From Gemmata palustris (lineage in GTDB: Bacteria; Planctomycetota; Planctomycetia; Gemmatales; Gemmataceae): a stretch of DNA of 64,000 nucleotides. Location of the stretch: contig NZ_JAGKQQ010000001.1 in the NCBI RefSeq assembly GCF_017939745.1, positions 6,463,299-6,527,298 of the forward strand, written 5' to 3'. Positions 20,056 through 30,100 of this stretch are shown piece after piece. Positions within the stretch are counted from its first letter, which is position 1, and each line of letters opens with the position of its first letter. The position numbers and the translations under genes are program-made. The notes under the pieces were generated by a model. That model was not told where the DNA came from, did no database searches, and saw only the letters and a program-made list of their open reading frames with translations.

Positions 20056-21258
20056 ATGTTGAACTCGCCCACTCCAACTCGGGGGCGTCCAGCGCGGCTC
20101 GCGGTGGAATGCTTGGAAGACCGCACCACGCCAACGTTTCTCGCTCCCGCTGCCAGTGCCATCAACGTTAATAACACGAACAGGGCGACCGGCGGGTTGA
20201 GCCTCGCGGTCGGTGACCTGCTCCCGGACCCAGAAAACATTGTCGGTCTCGTGCGGAACGAGTACGTCACCGGAACCGGTCCCGGTACGGAATCGCTCGT
20301 TCGTGTTTGGTCCGATACTGGTGTCTTGCGAGAGAGTTTCAACCCGTTCCCCGGGTTCAAGGGCGGAATCAACGTCGCGGTCGGCGACGTGACCGGGGAC
20401 GGCGCCAACGAGATCATCGTCGCGGTGGCGGCCAATGGCCCGCCCCAAGTAAAAGTGTTCAACGCCAGCGGCCAGTTGCTCAGCACGTTCTTCGCGTTCG
20501 ACACGGGCTTCCTCGGTGGGCTCAACATCGCGGTCGGCAACGTGCTCGGTGGGATCGGGGGCGGCGGGTTCAGCGGCGGCACGACCAGCGGTAATTTCAA
20601 GCAAGAGATCATCATCGGCGCCGCGGCGGGCGGCTCCCCGCACGTGCTCGCGACCGACGGCTCCGGTACCGTGTTGCGCAGCTTCCTCGCGTTCGATCTG
20701 GGGTACCGGGGTGGGGTGACCGTGGCCGCCGGCAGCGTCGACACGCAGCGGTCCAACGCTTACGCCGGCACGGGGGTCGATACGAACGCCTACGACGAGA
20801 TCATCGTCGGGGCCGCGACGAACGTCCCGCACGTGAAAGTGTTCAGCGTGTGGCAGGGCGGGCAGACCGAGCTCCAGTCGTTCTTCGCGTTCGATCCTTC
20901 GATCCCGGCCAACCGGGTCGGGGTCACCGTTGCGGCCGGCTCCACGGATAATAACCGCGGGGCGGAAGTCTATGTCTCGCTGAACAATGGCTCCCAGGTT
21001 CGCGTGTTCAACGGAGAAACGGGTTCGGCACTGGGTGAATTTTTAGCCTTCCCGACGGGCTACACACGAGTCGTGAATATGACGGTCGGGCGGTTAAGCG
21101 GCGCCTATAATCCGTCAGACGACGATACATTTATCAATGGCAATCCCTTCTTCCAGTTACAAGATCTCGTAGCTGTAACCGGGGACGGCGCGTTCAATCA
21201 GCAACCCCGCCTCTTCTTCGCCGGCGTGAACTCCGCTGCCGGCTTCAACGGGCCTTGA
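20056..21258 (+). CDS. FG-GAP repeat protein with N-terminal LEDRT motif
   Basis: 400 residues from ATG 20056, which has GGAGGGA a few bases upstream; a TTG at 20044 would add four residues and overlap that ribosome site. Near the N-terminus is VECLEDRTTPTFLAP (about residues 18-32), the same motif as in the divergent subtilase. The remainder is a run of propeller-like units, each with an acidic loop and a phrase like VKVFNASG or VRVFNGETG followed by FFAFDTGFLGG or EFLAFPTGYTR. These phrases also match the subtilase tail (VKVFDGATG, SFFAFEGYKG), so the two proteins share a domain. It is likely an exported calcium-binding surface or matrix protein. No enzyme motif is seen. Confidence 0.82.
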   Translation: MLNSPTPTRGRPARLAVECLEDRTTPTFLAPAASAINVNNTNRATGGLSLAVGDLLPDPENIVGLVRNEYVTGTGPGTESLVRVWSDTGVLRESFNPFPGFKGGINVAVGDVTGDGANEIIVAVAANGPPQVKVFNASGQLLSTFFAFDTGFLGGLNIAVGNVLGGIGGGGFSGGTTSGNFKQEIIIGAAAGGSPHVLATDGSGTVLRSFLAFDLGYRGGVTVAAGSVDTQRSNAYAGTGVDTNAYDEIIVGAATNVPHVKVFSVWQGGQTELQSFFAFDPSIPANRVGVTVAAGSTDNNRGAEVYVSLNNGSQVRVFNGETGSALGEFLAFPTGYTRVVNMTVGRLSGAYNPSDDDTFINGNPFFQLQDLVAVTGDGAFNQQPRLFFAGVNSAAGFNGP

Positions 21259-21283
21259 TTGTGGTTCCCGGATTGGTTTCAAG

Positions 21284-21330
21284 AACACCATCGGCCGCCA
21301 AAAATTGGCGGCCGATGGTGTTTATTTGTT
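21284..21330 (+). terminator. Intrinsic terminator after the FG-GAP gene
   Basis: Perfect 18-base arms (AACACCATCGGCCGCCAA and its complement) around a three-base loop, with the right arm running into TTTATTTGTT. Stem plus T-rich tail fits a Rho-independent terminator for the rightward gene. Confidence 0.85.
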
Positions 21331-21437
21331 GCGTCCGATTCGACTGTCAGAAGTTCGCTAGGCTTTTGTTCGGCCCAACGGTGACCGAGCGGTTCCGGTA
21401 GCACGCGCCAATGCGAAAGGGCATTCGCAAGAAACAG

Positions 21438-21510
21438 TGACCCCGGAGAGAATCGAACCCCCATTTCCTGGTTGTGACCCAGGTGCCGTGAGCCGTTGGA
21501 CCACGGGGTC
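21438..21510 (-). tRNA. tRNA-Val (anticodon CAC)
   Basis: 73 bases on the minus strand. The acceptor stem GACCCCG / CGGGGTC pairs perfectly, the T arm contains GGTTCGATT, and the anticodon stem CCTGG / CCAGG encloses GTCACAA, placing CAC at 34-36 after T33. G at position 32 is unusual. No CCA is encoded. The reading on the opposite strand (GTG, His) was rejected because the T loop and D arm only make sense on the minus strand. Confidence 0.85.
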
Positions 21511-21515
21511 GCGAG

Positions 21516-21599
21516 CGGAAGGAGGGGGAGTTGAACCCCCAAGGCTCATCGCTCGCCCGTTTTCGAGACGGGTGCCGTCGCCAATCGGCTGGTCCCTCC
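21516..21599 (-). tRNA. tRNA-Ser (anticodon CGA)
   Basis: 84 bases on the minus strand with the long variable arm of serine tRNAs. The acceptor stem GGAGGGA pairs with TCCTTCC (one G-U), the anticodon stem CCCGT / ACGGG encloses CTCGAAA (anticodon CGA), and the T loop is GGTTCAACT. Only five bases separate it from the tRNA-Val gene downstream, so both probably come from one precursor. Confidence 0.9.
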
Positions 21600-21698
21600 G
21601 CTTGAAGGGACAGCACCATTGACAAGAGGTTCACGCGGGTATCGTGGAACACGATGGCGAGGCATCTGCCTCGCCGCTCACGTTTCTATTTTGAAGTG

Positions 21699-23477
21699 TC
21701 AATCGTCTTTTGCGTCGGGAATTGGTTCGGTGGCTTTCGCGGGCGAAGTCGCCAGCGGCGCAGCACCTGTGTTGCCTTCACCTTTCGGCGCCTCGAACGG
21801 CTTCAGGTACTTCGACAGACCTTCGTAACTGTCGAGTAAGTAGTCGGATTGTTTCCCTTCCGGGCTGTGGCACGTCACGCACCGGGCGTCGATGAGAGCT
21901 TTGATTCGCACCTTTTTGTCTTTCAGCAGTTCCGGCGAGATGAGCCTGTCGCTCAAACCGGGGAACTCGAACTTGTCGGCTTCGTAGGTGGCCTTGCGAA
22001 TGTTCTCGGGCGAGCGCACCCACGCGAGCAGCGCGTCGAGATCGCCCTGGCGCTGTGCCCGGAGCTTGTCCTTTTCGATTTGTGGCGCCGAGCCGTCTAT
22101 GACTTTCTTGAACGCCTTATCCTTCTCAAAGAAGGCGTGGGCCATCGTGCCCTCGCCGTTAAACGGAAACTGTTTCGGGTCGGCGGGCAGGGGAAGCGCG
22201 CTCCCGTCGAGATCGATCGGCGGCCAGATGAGCAATTTGTCCAGCGCGTGAATCGGCTTGCGAGGCCCAGTCGCCTGCATCTTCGACATCGCTTCCGTGA
22301 TTGCGCCGCCCGCCGCCGCGACGCCGTCACTCACGCTCTTGGTACCGCCGTTCACCGGTGGGATCTTGTCTTCTGGTTTCTTATCTTCCGGCTTCTTCTC
22401 TTCGACCTTTGGCTTCGGCAGTACGGGTACGAGCAACTTCATGACGAATCCACCCCCGGCGAGCGCGCCGAGCACAAACATGAGCGCGATCACCGCCTTG
22501 CCCTTCCACCCGTACATGTTGAACAGACTCAGACTGATTTGCGCGCACAGGCCGCACCCGGCGATGAACCCGGTGCCGATGACACCCATCGCGAAATACG
22601 GTCCCCACTCGTCGCACAGGCGCGCGAGCCACCACAGCGACACGTCCGCGAACACCGCGATGACCACCGACGGGCCGATGATCACGCGCATCCACGCGGG
22701 CCAGCTACTGAAGGCGAAGATGACTCCCGTCAGCGAGAACAACATTGCGAAGCTGAGTAGGTGAGCGTGCGTCGATTGCGTGAGTTTGCTGATGCTGATC
22801 GGCTCTTCGACCTTGATCCACCCGTTGATCGCGGGCGCGGCCTCTGCGACCGTCATGAACGGCTTCAGGCACTCGTAGGTGTCGAGCCGGACGTCTTCTT
22901 TCTCGCCGCCCTTCGAGTGACACGTCACGCAGCGTGCGTCGATGAGCGTCTTGATTTTGATCGCGTCGCCGTCTTTGAGCCCGGGCGTGAACGCGGCCGG
23001 CGCCTTGCCCGCAGGGGGCACGAACTTGTCTGCTGCGTAAGCCGCCTTGCGCTGTTCGTCCGGGGTATTGATCCACAGAGCGAAAACGGCTTGCTCGCCC
23101 TTCCGCTGCGCTTTGATGGCCTCGACGACGTCCGGTGCCTTTCCCTTGATCGCGTTGTTGTACTTCAGGTCACCCTTTGCGCGGTCTTCGGTGGTGAACG
23201 CGGCCGTCATGGACGCGCCTGTAATCGCAACTGTTTCCGCGGTGACGAGCGCCTCCAGGCGCGACACCGGGCGCGGCGCCGGGGCGTTCGGATCGACCCG
23301 CTTCTTCCCTGTAAACTTCAGCACCACGTCCTCGAACGTGGGCATCGGCTTACCGGACTTCGAGTCCTGAATGTGAAGCTGCAGCATCGCCGAGGTGTAC
23401 CCGGCGCCGACCGCCATCAGGAACACGGACGCCACCACTTTTACCGGTAGTGGCAAATCGCGAAGGGTATACTGCAT
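21699..23477 (-). CDS. Membrane-anchored di-heme c-type cytochrome with duplicated heme module
   Basis: 592 residues; GAGGAG sits eight bases before the ATG. An N-terminal hydrophobic segment (about residues 10-30) is followed by a heme module ending in IDARCVTCHSKGG (heme site near residue 183), then about four or five membrane segments (roughly 235-370, beginning THAHLLSFAMLFSLTGVIF), a Lys/Pro-rich linker, and a second module with IDARCVTCHSPEG (near residue 533). The two modules share long stretches around the heme (RKA-YEADKF, ALIDARCVTCHS), so they arose by duplication. It is likely an electron carrier on the periplasmic face of the cytoplasmic membrane. No partner enzyme is adjacent, and I do not recognise a named family beyond planctomycete cytochromes. 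Confidence 0.82.
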   Translation of the reverse strand: MQYTLRDLPLPVKVVASVFLMAVGAGYTSAMLQLHIQDSKSGKPMPTFEDVVLKFTGKKRVDPNAPAPRPVSRLEALVTAETVAITGASMTAAFTTEDRAKGDLKYNNAIKGKAPDVVEAIKAQRKGEQAVFALWINTPDEQRKAAYAADKFVPPAGKAPAAFTPGLKDGDAIKIKTLIDARCVTCHSKGGEKEDVRLDTYECLKPFMTVAEAAPAINGWIKVEEPISISKLTQSTHAHLLSFAMLFSLTGVIFAFSSWPAWMRVIIGPSVVIAVFADVSLWWLARLCDEWGPYFAMGVIGTGFIAGCGLCAQISLSLFNMYGWKGKAVIALMFVLGALAGGGFVMKLLVPVLPKPKVEEKKPEDKKPEDKIPPVNGGTKSVSDGVAAAGGAITEAMSKMQATGPRKPIHALDKLLIWPPIDLDGSALPLPADPKQFPFNGEGTMAHAFFEKDKAFKKVIDGSAPQIEKDKLRAQRQGDLDALLAWVRSPENIRKATYEADKFEFPGLSDRLISPELLKDKKVRIKALIDARCVTCHSPEGKQSDYLLDSYEGLSKYLKPFEAPKGEGNTGAAPLATSPAKATEPIPDAKDD

Positions 23478-23617
23478 GGGAACTCCTCAGCGGAGTGAAG
23501 TTCAAATGGCAACGAGCAAACCCCAACAGAGCCACCCCGCTTCGCGGCAGCAATTGCCGGTCACTTCGTCGGGATGGTGCGTCTCCGTTCGGGTTCGTGT
23601 TTTGGGTGGGTCGAAGT

Positions 23618-24592
23618 CTACTGTTCCAACAGGGCTATTGCTGCGGCCAGTACGGTTTCGCGGGCTTCCGCCAGCGGCCGATTCACGCGGGCGCCGCTCG
23701 CGAGTTTGTGGCCCCCGCCGCCGAACTGCTCGGCCAGCTTCGACACGTCTGCGGCGCGCGACCGGAAACTCACCTTCGTTCCGCCGCCCGGCTGCTCGAT
23801 GAACACGAGGGCGAGGTCCACGCCCTCCACGCCGCGCGGGTAGTTAATCAGGTCTTCGGTATCGCCCGGTACGGCCCCGGTCTTTTCGTAGTCGCCCAAC
23901 GCGATCTCGGTGAAGGCGATCTTACCGTTCGCGCGCACCGCGAGTCGCTCCAGTGCGACCGCCGTGAGCTTGAACCGGGCGAGCGTCGCGGCCTCGTACA
24001 ACTGCTCGTACAGAACCGTCGGGTTCGCCCCAGCCGCGACCAACTCGCCACAAAGGGTGAAAGTCGCCGGGGTCGCGTTCGGGTGCCGGAACCACCCCGT
24101 GTCCGTCGCGATCGCCATGAACAAGTGGTGTGCGGCCTGTGGCGAGATCGGCGCGCCCAGCGCCCGAATGATCTCGTAGGCCAGTCGGCCGGTCGCCTCG
24201 GCGGTGATGTCCACCAGTTGTAAACCGCCCAGATCGTCCTGCGTTCGGTGGTGATCCACCACGGCACGCGGGAGCGGAGATTTCTTCAGCCAGTCGCCGA
24301 AGTCGCCCAGTTGGTTCCACGTCCCCGTGTCGAGCACCACCACGCAATCGCGGTCCGTGAACGTGGCGGGTTTGAAGTCTTCGATCACGCGCCGCTGCGG
24401 GTCGAGAAACTCGTAGCGTGGGAGCAGCTTGCTCGCGATCGCCACGCGCGGCTTACGCCCGAGCGCCACCAGCGCGTCGTACAGGGCGAGCTGTGCCCCC
24501 ATCCCGTCCGCGTCGGGGCGAATGTGGGTCATCAACAGCGGGCGTTCGTGACGGCGGAGGAGGTCTACCAGCGGGGACCAATCAAGCGGCAT
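23618..24592 (-). CDS. nrnA: DHH-family phosphoesterase, NrnA-like oligoribonuclease
   Basis: 324 residues from ATG 24592; an upstream frame to 24760 adds sequence without family similarity. DHH motifs are in order: THIRPDADGMGAQLAL, a DTGTWNQLGDF block, DHHRTQDDLG, and the DHHA1 glycine motif FGGGGHKLASGA near residue 300. NrnA enzymes degrade nano-RNAs (two to five nucleotides) and often also remove the 3' phosphate of pAp, using manganese. The window also encodes YhaM, RNase R and RNase P RNA, but far from here, so this is not a local operon. The gene stands alone, pointing away from the TetR gene. The exact substrate preference cannot be told from sequence. Confidence 0.9.
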   Translation of the reverse strand: MPLDWSPLVDLLRRHERPLLMTHIRPDADGMGAQLALYDALVALGRKPRVAIASKLLPRYEFLDPQRRVIEDFKPATFTDRDCVVVLDTGTWNQLGDFGDWLKKSPLPRAVVDHHRTQDDLGGLQLVDITAEATGRLAYEIIRALGAPISPQAAHHLFMAIATDTGWFRHPNATPATFTLCGELVAAGANPTVLYEQLYEAATLARFKLTAVALERLAVRANGKIAFTEIALGDYEKTGAVPGDTEDLINYPRGVEGVDLALVFIEQPGGGTKVSFRSRAADVSKLAEQFGGGGHKLASGARVNRPLAEARETVLAAAIALLEQ

Positions 24593-24852
24593 GAGATCAG
24601 GTTCCAATCGGCGGGGTAGGGAATTGTAACCCGATCGTTCATCAAGGAAACGGAAATTCGCGGATTGCGCGCCCCAAAAGATCAGCGAGAACACGGGACT
24701 GAACCCGCCAAAAATGTCAGCGTATGGGTGCGGGGCAGTCGTTTGGGGCATCAGAAACACCGCTTTGGGGCACCAAAGGCGCTGCGACAGGGTGTAACTC
24801 TCATCACTTCAACGGGACGCGACGAAGCGGCTTAATTCCGAGGAGATTGGGA

Positions 24853-24903
24853 TTGTCGCCTTTGTCACAAAGGTTATACTTTTTTACGGACGGACCAGTC
24901 CGT
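24853..24903 (+). promoter_or_regulatory. Promoter and operator-like palindrome of the tetR-RND operon
   Basis: A sigma-70 type promoter fits TTGTCG (24853-24858), 16 bases, TATACT (24875-24880). Directly after the -10 lies the inverted repeat ACGGAC-GGACCA-GTCCGT (24886-24903), overlapping the expected start of transcription. The TetR gene begins 30 bases further on, so autorepression is likely. The rest of 24593-24852 shows no gene. Confidence 0.6.
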
Positions 24904-24933
24904 TAACTATTCCCATCAACCCACGGGGCACAA

Positions 24934-25587
24934 ATGAGTGCCACCGAGAACCGTAAACCGGGGCGCCCAAAAGACCCCGATCTCGAGACGCGCCGAAAAG
25001 CGCAAATCCTCGATACGGCCGCGCGCGTGTTCGCAACCTACGGGTTCGCGAACACGCAGGTGCAGACTATCGCGAACCACGTCGGTGTCGGCAACGGCAC
25101 CGTCTATCGCTACTTCCCGACGAAGGAGCAACTGTTCCTGAGTGCCGTGGAGCGCGGGCTGAAGGAACTCGAAGCGGAAATGGACGCGACGATGGCTCAG
25201 CCGCACACTGGTGCGGACCTGATTCGCGCTGCGGTTCGGACGTACTTGGGGTTCTTCCATCGCAGGCCGGAGATGGTGGAGCTCTTTATCCAAGAGCGGG
25301 CCGCGTTCCCGCACCACCACCGTCCGCTCTACTTCGTCACCAAGGACGATGAAATCGAGTGCAAGCACGAGCTGTTCTTCAATCGCTTGGTTGATTCCGG
25401 CGTGATCCGCCCCGTACCGCGCGAGCGGTTCTTCGCGGTGATTGGCGACTTGCTCTACGGCACCATCCTCACGAACCTGTTGACCAGTCGACCCAACGAC
25501 CCGGACGCGCAGGCCGAGGACGTGCTCGATGTGGTGCTGAACGGTCTGCTTGTGGCGGAGAAGACTACGAAAGAGGAGAAACGATGA
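24934..25587 (+). CDS. TetR/AcrR family transcriptional regulator
   Basis: 217 residues. After a short basic leader (KPGRPKDPDLETRRKAQILD) comes the helix-turn-helix domain, with TAARVFATYGFANTQVQTIA and VGVGNGTVYRYFPTKEQLFL (about residues 25-70), the standard TetR pattern. The C-terminal half is the ligand-binding helical domain and is not informative about the ligand. The gene is first in an operon with an RND adaptor and pump; its stop overlaps the adaptor ATG (ATGA). A palindrome (ACGGAC-N6-GTCCGT) lies at the operon promoter. The simplest reading is a repressor of the pump released by a toxic compound. Confidence 0.92.
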   Translation: MSATENRKPGRPKDPDLETRRKAQILDTAARVFATYGFANTQVQTIANHVGVGNGTVYRYFPTKEQLFLSAVERGLKELEAEMDATMAQPHTGADLIRAAVRTYLGFFHRRPEMVELFIQERAAFPHHHRPLYFVTKDDEIECKHELFFNRLVDSGVIRPVPRERFFAVIGDLLYGTILTNLLTSRPNDPDAQAEDVLDVVLNGLLVAEKTTKEEKR

Positions 25588-26966
25588 GGCGCCCAGAAGA
25601 ACCTACCCCGTCCCCCCTCCCTAAAGGGAAGGGGGAGAATGGGGCGTGGCGCGAACTGATAGCTCGTGGAAGTCAACGACCGTGGTTCTCTCACCCCCTT
25701 CCCTTTAGGGAGGGGGGACGGGGTAGGTTCTTGCCCCTTCTCTTACTCTTCGCCCTCCCCGCTTGCGCACCTAAGCCCGGCGCGTCCGCGGCCGACGCGG
25801 AGGCGAAGCCGGTGCCCGTTACGGTGGCCGATGCGAAGCCGATGGCGCTGCGCCGAACGGTGCCGGTTGTCGGCACGCTGTACCCCTACGAAGACGTGAC
25901 GCTTTCGCCGAAGGTGGGCGGGCGCGTGCTCCGCGCGTTCAAGGACGTGGGCGATCGCGTGGCACCGGGCGAACCGTTGCTCGAACTCGACGCCACCGAG
26001 TACCGGCTCGCGGTCGATCAGGCCCGGCCCGCGTTCGAGGCCGAACTCCGCAAGCTGAAACTCATTACGCTCCCCGCGACCGATGCCGCGTTCGAGCAGT
26101 GGATCCCGCGCGTGGACGCGGTGGCCGAAGCGAAGGCCAACGCGGAACTCGCCGATTCCGAACTGAAGCGCGCCGAGCGGGAGATGGCGAGCGGTGTTGG
26201 ATCGAGGCAGATCCTCGACTCGGCCACCAATCGGCTCACGGTCGCGAAGACCCGCGTTCAAGTCGCCGAGACGGATGCGCGAGTCACGCTCGCAAACGCC
26301 CGGCGCCTCAAGGCCGCACTCGACGACGCGGAGCGCAAACTCGGCGACACGAAACTGAACGCCCCGAACCCGGCTGAGTGGAGCGAGTGGCTGAAGGAAC
26401 TCGGCCCGACCACCACGCCGCTCAAGTACGCGGTCGCACAAAAGATGGTGTCGATTGGCTCGCCGGTCGAATCGACGCCCGCAACGAGTTGCTACCGGCT
26501 CGTGATCGACCATGCGCTGAAGTTCGGCGCTACCATCCCCGAAAAGCACGCGCCCGAAGTGGCTCTCGGGCAATCCGTGGAACTGCGGGTCGAAGCGTAC
26601 CCGAACCAGCTCTTTACCGGCGGCGTTGCGCGGATCAGCCCGACGACGGACACGGACAATCGCACGTTCGCCGTGGTGATCGGCGTGCGCAACGGCGACG
26701 GTCGGTTGAAGGCCGGCGGGTTTGCGACGGCCGAAATCGTGGTCCGGTCCGACACTGTTGTGACCGTTCCGCCGGAAGCGCTCGTGCAGTTCGCCGGGGT
26801 GAACAAGGTCTTCGTCGCGGACGGCAATAAGGCGAAGGTCGTCGAGGTCGGGATCGGTGCGCGCGACAAGGAGTGGCTCGAAGTGACCGGCCTGCCGGTT
26901 GGGGCGAAGGTCATCACGAGCGGACAATCGCAGTTGGTGGACGGGGCGCTCATTCGGATCCGCTGA
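25584..26966 (+). CDS. RND efflux periplasmic adaptor lipoprotein, N-terminus extended by a hairpin element
   Basis: 460 residues. The start at 25584 overlaps the TetR stop. The first five codons are followed by about 45 codons made almost entirely of an inverted-repeat element (25599-25730). Only after it does the expected lipoprotein signal appear: FLPLLLLFALPACAPKPG, with lipobox LPAC. The rest is a normal membrane fusion protein: VTLSPKVGGRVLRAFKDVGD (biotinyl-lipoyl half, about residues 107-126), a coiled-coil hairpin (about 165-255) and the second lipoyl and beta-barrel parts (LRVEAYPNQLFTGGVARISP). It would link the pump to an outer-membrane channel, which is not encoded here. A TTG at about 25731 could be an alternative start that skips the element, but it would give a signal without positive residues. 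Confidence 0.85.
   Translation: MRRPEEPTPSPLPKGKGENGAWRELIARGSQRPWFSHPLPFREGGRGRFLPLLLLFALPACAPKPGASAADAEAKPVPVTVADAKPMALRRTVPVVGTLYPYEDVTLSPKVGGRVLRAFKDVGDRVAPGEPLLELDATEYRLAVDQARPAFEAELRKLKLITLPATDAAFEQWIPRVDAVAEAKANAELADSELKRAEREMASGVGSRQILDSATNRLTVAKTRVQVAETDARVTLANARRLKAALDDAERKLGDTKLNAPNPAEWSEWLKELGPTTTPLKYAVAQKMVSIGSPVESTPATSCYRLVIDHALKFGATIPEKHAPEVALGQSVELRVEAYPNQLFTGGVARISPTTDTDNRTFAVVIGVRNGDGRLKAGGFATAEIVVRSDTVVTVPPEALVQFAGVNKVFVADGNKAKVVEVGIGARDKEWLEVTGLPVGAKVITSGQSQLVDGALIRIR
25599..25730. repeat. Inverted-repeat element, family B, inside a coding sequence
   Basis: Perfect 37-base arms (25599-25635 and 25694-25730, beginning GAACCTACCCCGTCCCCCCT) around a 58-base centre. The arms hold a nested palindrome CCCTTTAGGG. 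The whole element lies in frame within the start of the RND adaptor gene. A related element is at 51462-51559 (arms beginning ACCTAACCCCCCACCCCCCT). Confidence 0.92.
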
Positions 26967-27114
26967 GTCGCAGGTCGAACGTCGAGAGTGGAACCACCCG
27001 ATCCTGTTCGGATTCACCGACATCGCGACGCGACCGTGACCTTCGGCACCTAACAATCACCGTGTCCCTCCGGGACGTTACGACTTTCGACCTTACGACT
27101 TCACGACGTGCCGT

Positions 27115-30100
27115 ATGGCCATCTGGGATATCTGCATCCGTCGGCCGGTGTTCACCACCATGCTCGTTTTGGGGCCGGTGGTGCTCGGTCTGGCGTCGTA
27201 CACTCGGCTCGGTGTCGAGCTGTTCCCGAACGTGGACGTGCCTGTGGTCGTGGTGACGACCACACTTCGGGGCGCGGGCGTTGAGGAAATGGAATCGAGC
27301 GTCACGCGCCCGGTCGAAGAAGCGGTGAACACCGTTTCCGGTATCGACGAGCTGCGCAGCACCACGCGCGAGGGCGTTTCCAGTGTCGTGATCGGGTTCA
27401 AGCTGGAGCGGAACGGCGACATCGCGGCGCAGGACGTGCGCGACCGCGTCTCGACGCTTCTGCCCAGACTCCCATTCGGTACCGATCCGCCCGTGGTCGA
27501 GAAGTTCAACCTCGACGCCGCTCCCGTGGTCACGGTGGTCGTGTCCGGCGGGTCCGGGCGCAAGTTGCGCGAAGTCACGGAGATCGCGAAGAAGCAGATC
27601 AAAGAAGACCTGGAAGCGGTGACTGGGGTCGGGGCGGTAGTGCTCGTCGGCGGCGAGCAGCGCGCGGTGAACGTCGTACTCAAACCGGACCGGCTCCGGG
27701 CGTACCGGCTCTCGGCAGAGGACGTGCGGAAAGCGCTCGCGGCCCAGAACCTCGAACTGCCCGGCGGTAAGGTCGATAGCGGTTCGACCGAGTTTGGGCT
27801 GCGCACCGTGGGGCGCATCCAGAAGCCGTCCGATTTCGAGGACGTCATCGTCGATACGCGCACCGTCATCGCCGGGCTCAAGTATTCGGTTCGGGTGAAG
27901 GACGTGGCGACCGTTACTGACAGCGTGGAAGAACCGCGGGGCAAGTCGCGGTTGGACGGCAACGTGGCGGTCAGCCTCATCATTCAGAAGCAGTCGGGCG
28001 GGAACACGGTGGCCGTGGCCGAAGCGGTGAAGGCTCGGCTCGCGAAGATCCAGCCGACGCTCCCGGCCGACATCAAGACCGAGATCATCCGCGACCAGTC
28101 GAAGTTCATCAAGGGGTCGATCGACGAGGTGAAGTTCCACCTCGTGCTCGCGGCGTTCCTCGTCGTCGGCACCATTTTTATCTTCCTGCGCGACTGGCGC
28201 GCGACGCTCATCGCCGCGACCGCGGTACCGACCAGCATCGTCGGCACGTTTGCGTTCATGGACGTGATGGGGTTCAGCCTCAACAACATGACCCTCCTGG
28301 GCCTCATCCTCGCGGTCGGCGTGGTGATCGACGACGCGGTGGTAGTTCTGGAGAACGTGTTCCGGCACATGGAGGAAGAGGGCTCGAGCGGTTGGGATGC
28401 CGCGAGCCTGGCGACAAAAGAGATCTCGCTCGCGGTGGTCGCGACGACGCTCTCGCTGGTGGTGATCTTCGCGCCGATCGCGTTCATGTCCGGGCAGGTC
28501 GGGCGGTTCTTCAACAGCTTCGGGTTCGTGGTCGCGTTCGCGATCCTGATGAGCATGGCCGTCAGTTTCACCCTCACGCCGATGCTCTGTGCGTGGGTGC
28601 TGAAGCCACTGCACCCCAGTAAGAGCGCCCACGACACGCAGCGCGGCGGGGGGCAGTCCCACAACTCGTCCGGGTGGCTCACGCGGGCCTATGTCGGCAT
28701 CCTCGCGTGGTCGCTGCGGCACCGCTGGGTTGTCGTACTCGCCACGATTGTTACGTTCCTCAGCACGCCGGTGCTGTTCATGATCGTCGGTACCGACTTC
28801 GTTCCGAAGGACGACCAGAGCGAGTTCGAGGTCTCCATCATCCTAAAGGAAGGAACGACCCTCAAATCGGCCGAATCGCAGGTGGCCGAGATCGAGTCCC
28901 GGCTGAAAACCGTGCGCGGCGTGACAAACGTGTTCACCGTGATCGGCCCGACCGATGGTCGCGCGCCGAAGGGACAGGGCGACGTGACCCAGGTGAACAT
29001 CTATTGTCGAATGACCGATCTGACCGAGCGCGAGTTCGGTCAGCGCGACGCAATGGCCGACGCCCGCGTGCTGATGATCGACTACCCGGACCTGCGGACC
29101 TCGGTGCAGGACGTGAAGCTCATCAGTTCCAGCGCGTTCAAGAACGCCCAACTCGACTTGAGCATCCGCGGGCCGGACGGCGCGAAGCTCGACGAGTACG
29201 CGGCCCAGATCATGAAGAAGATGAAGACGAACCCGAAGTTCACGGACGTGGACACGAACGCCGCGGGCCGCAACCCGGAACTCCAGGTGCGGATCGACCG
29301 CCAACGCGCGGCCGACCAGCGCGTGAACGTGCAGGGCGTCGCGACCGCGTTGGGGTTGTTGGTCGGTGGCGAGCCGGTGACGAAGTACAAGGAGGGCGCG
29401 GACCAGTACGACGTGTGGCTCCGCGCCGCGCTGCCGAGCCGCGACCGGTCCTCGGCGATTGACGCCCTCATGGTGCCCGATGTGAAGGGCCAGTTGATCG
29501 AGCTGCGCACGTTCGCGAAACTGACGGATGAAAAAGGCCCGGCGACCATCGAGCGCTACAACCGGCAGCGGCAGATCGGGGTCCAGTGCAACTTTGCGCC
29601 GGGCGTGGCGCTCGGTGACGCGCTCCCGGAAGTGCAGGCTTACGTGAAGGAACTCGATTTGCCGCCGGAGTACCGGTACGAGTTCCTCGGCGAAGCCAAA
29701 CTCATGGCCGACTCGAACTCGAACTTCCTGCTCGCGTTCGTGCTGGCCTTCATCTTCATGTACATGATTCTCGCGGCGCAGTTCGAGAGCATCATTCACC
29801 CCATCACGATCCTCATGGCGGTGCCGCTCACGCTGCCCTTCGCACTGATCTCGCTCATGCTCTTGCGCACCCCGCTCGACGTGTACGCGATGATCGGGCT
29901 GTTCATGCTGTTCGGCATCGTGAAGAAGAACGGCATCTTGCAGGTGGACTACACCAACGTGCTGATCGCGAAGGGTTTGCCGCGCAACGAGGCCATTCTC
30001 AAGGCGAACGAGGCGCGGTTCCGGCCGATCCTGATGACGACAGTGATGCTCGTGGCCGCGATGATCCCGATCGCGACCGGGCGCGGCCCCGGTGCGGGCG

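Noticed and set aside
21438-21510. tRNA-His on the plus strand (anticodon GTG)
   Set aside because: The loop can be read that way, but the T loop GGTTCGATT and the acceptor order only fit the minus strand.
26950-28722. Leftward 590-residue open frame over the RND pump
   Set aside because: Shadow frame rich in Arg, His and Asp with no domain; the pump reading is unambiguous.
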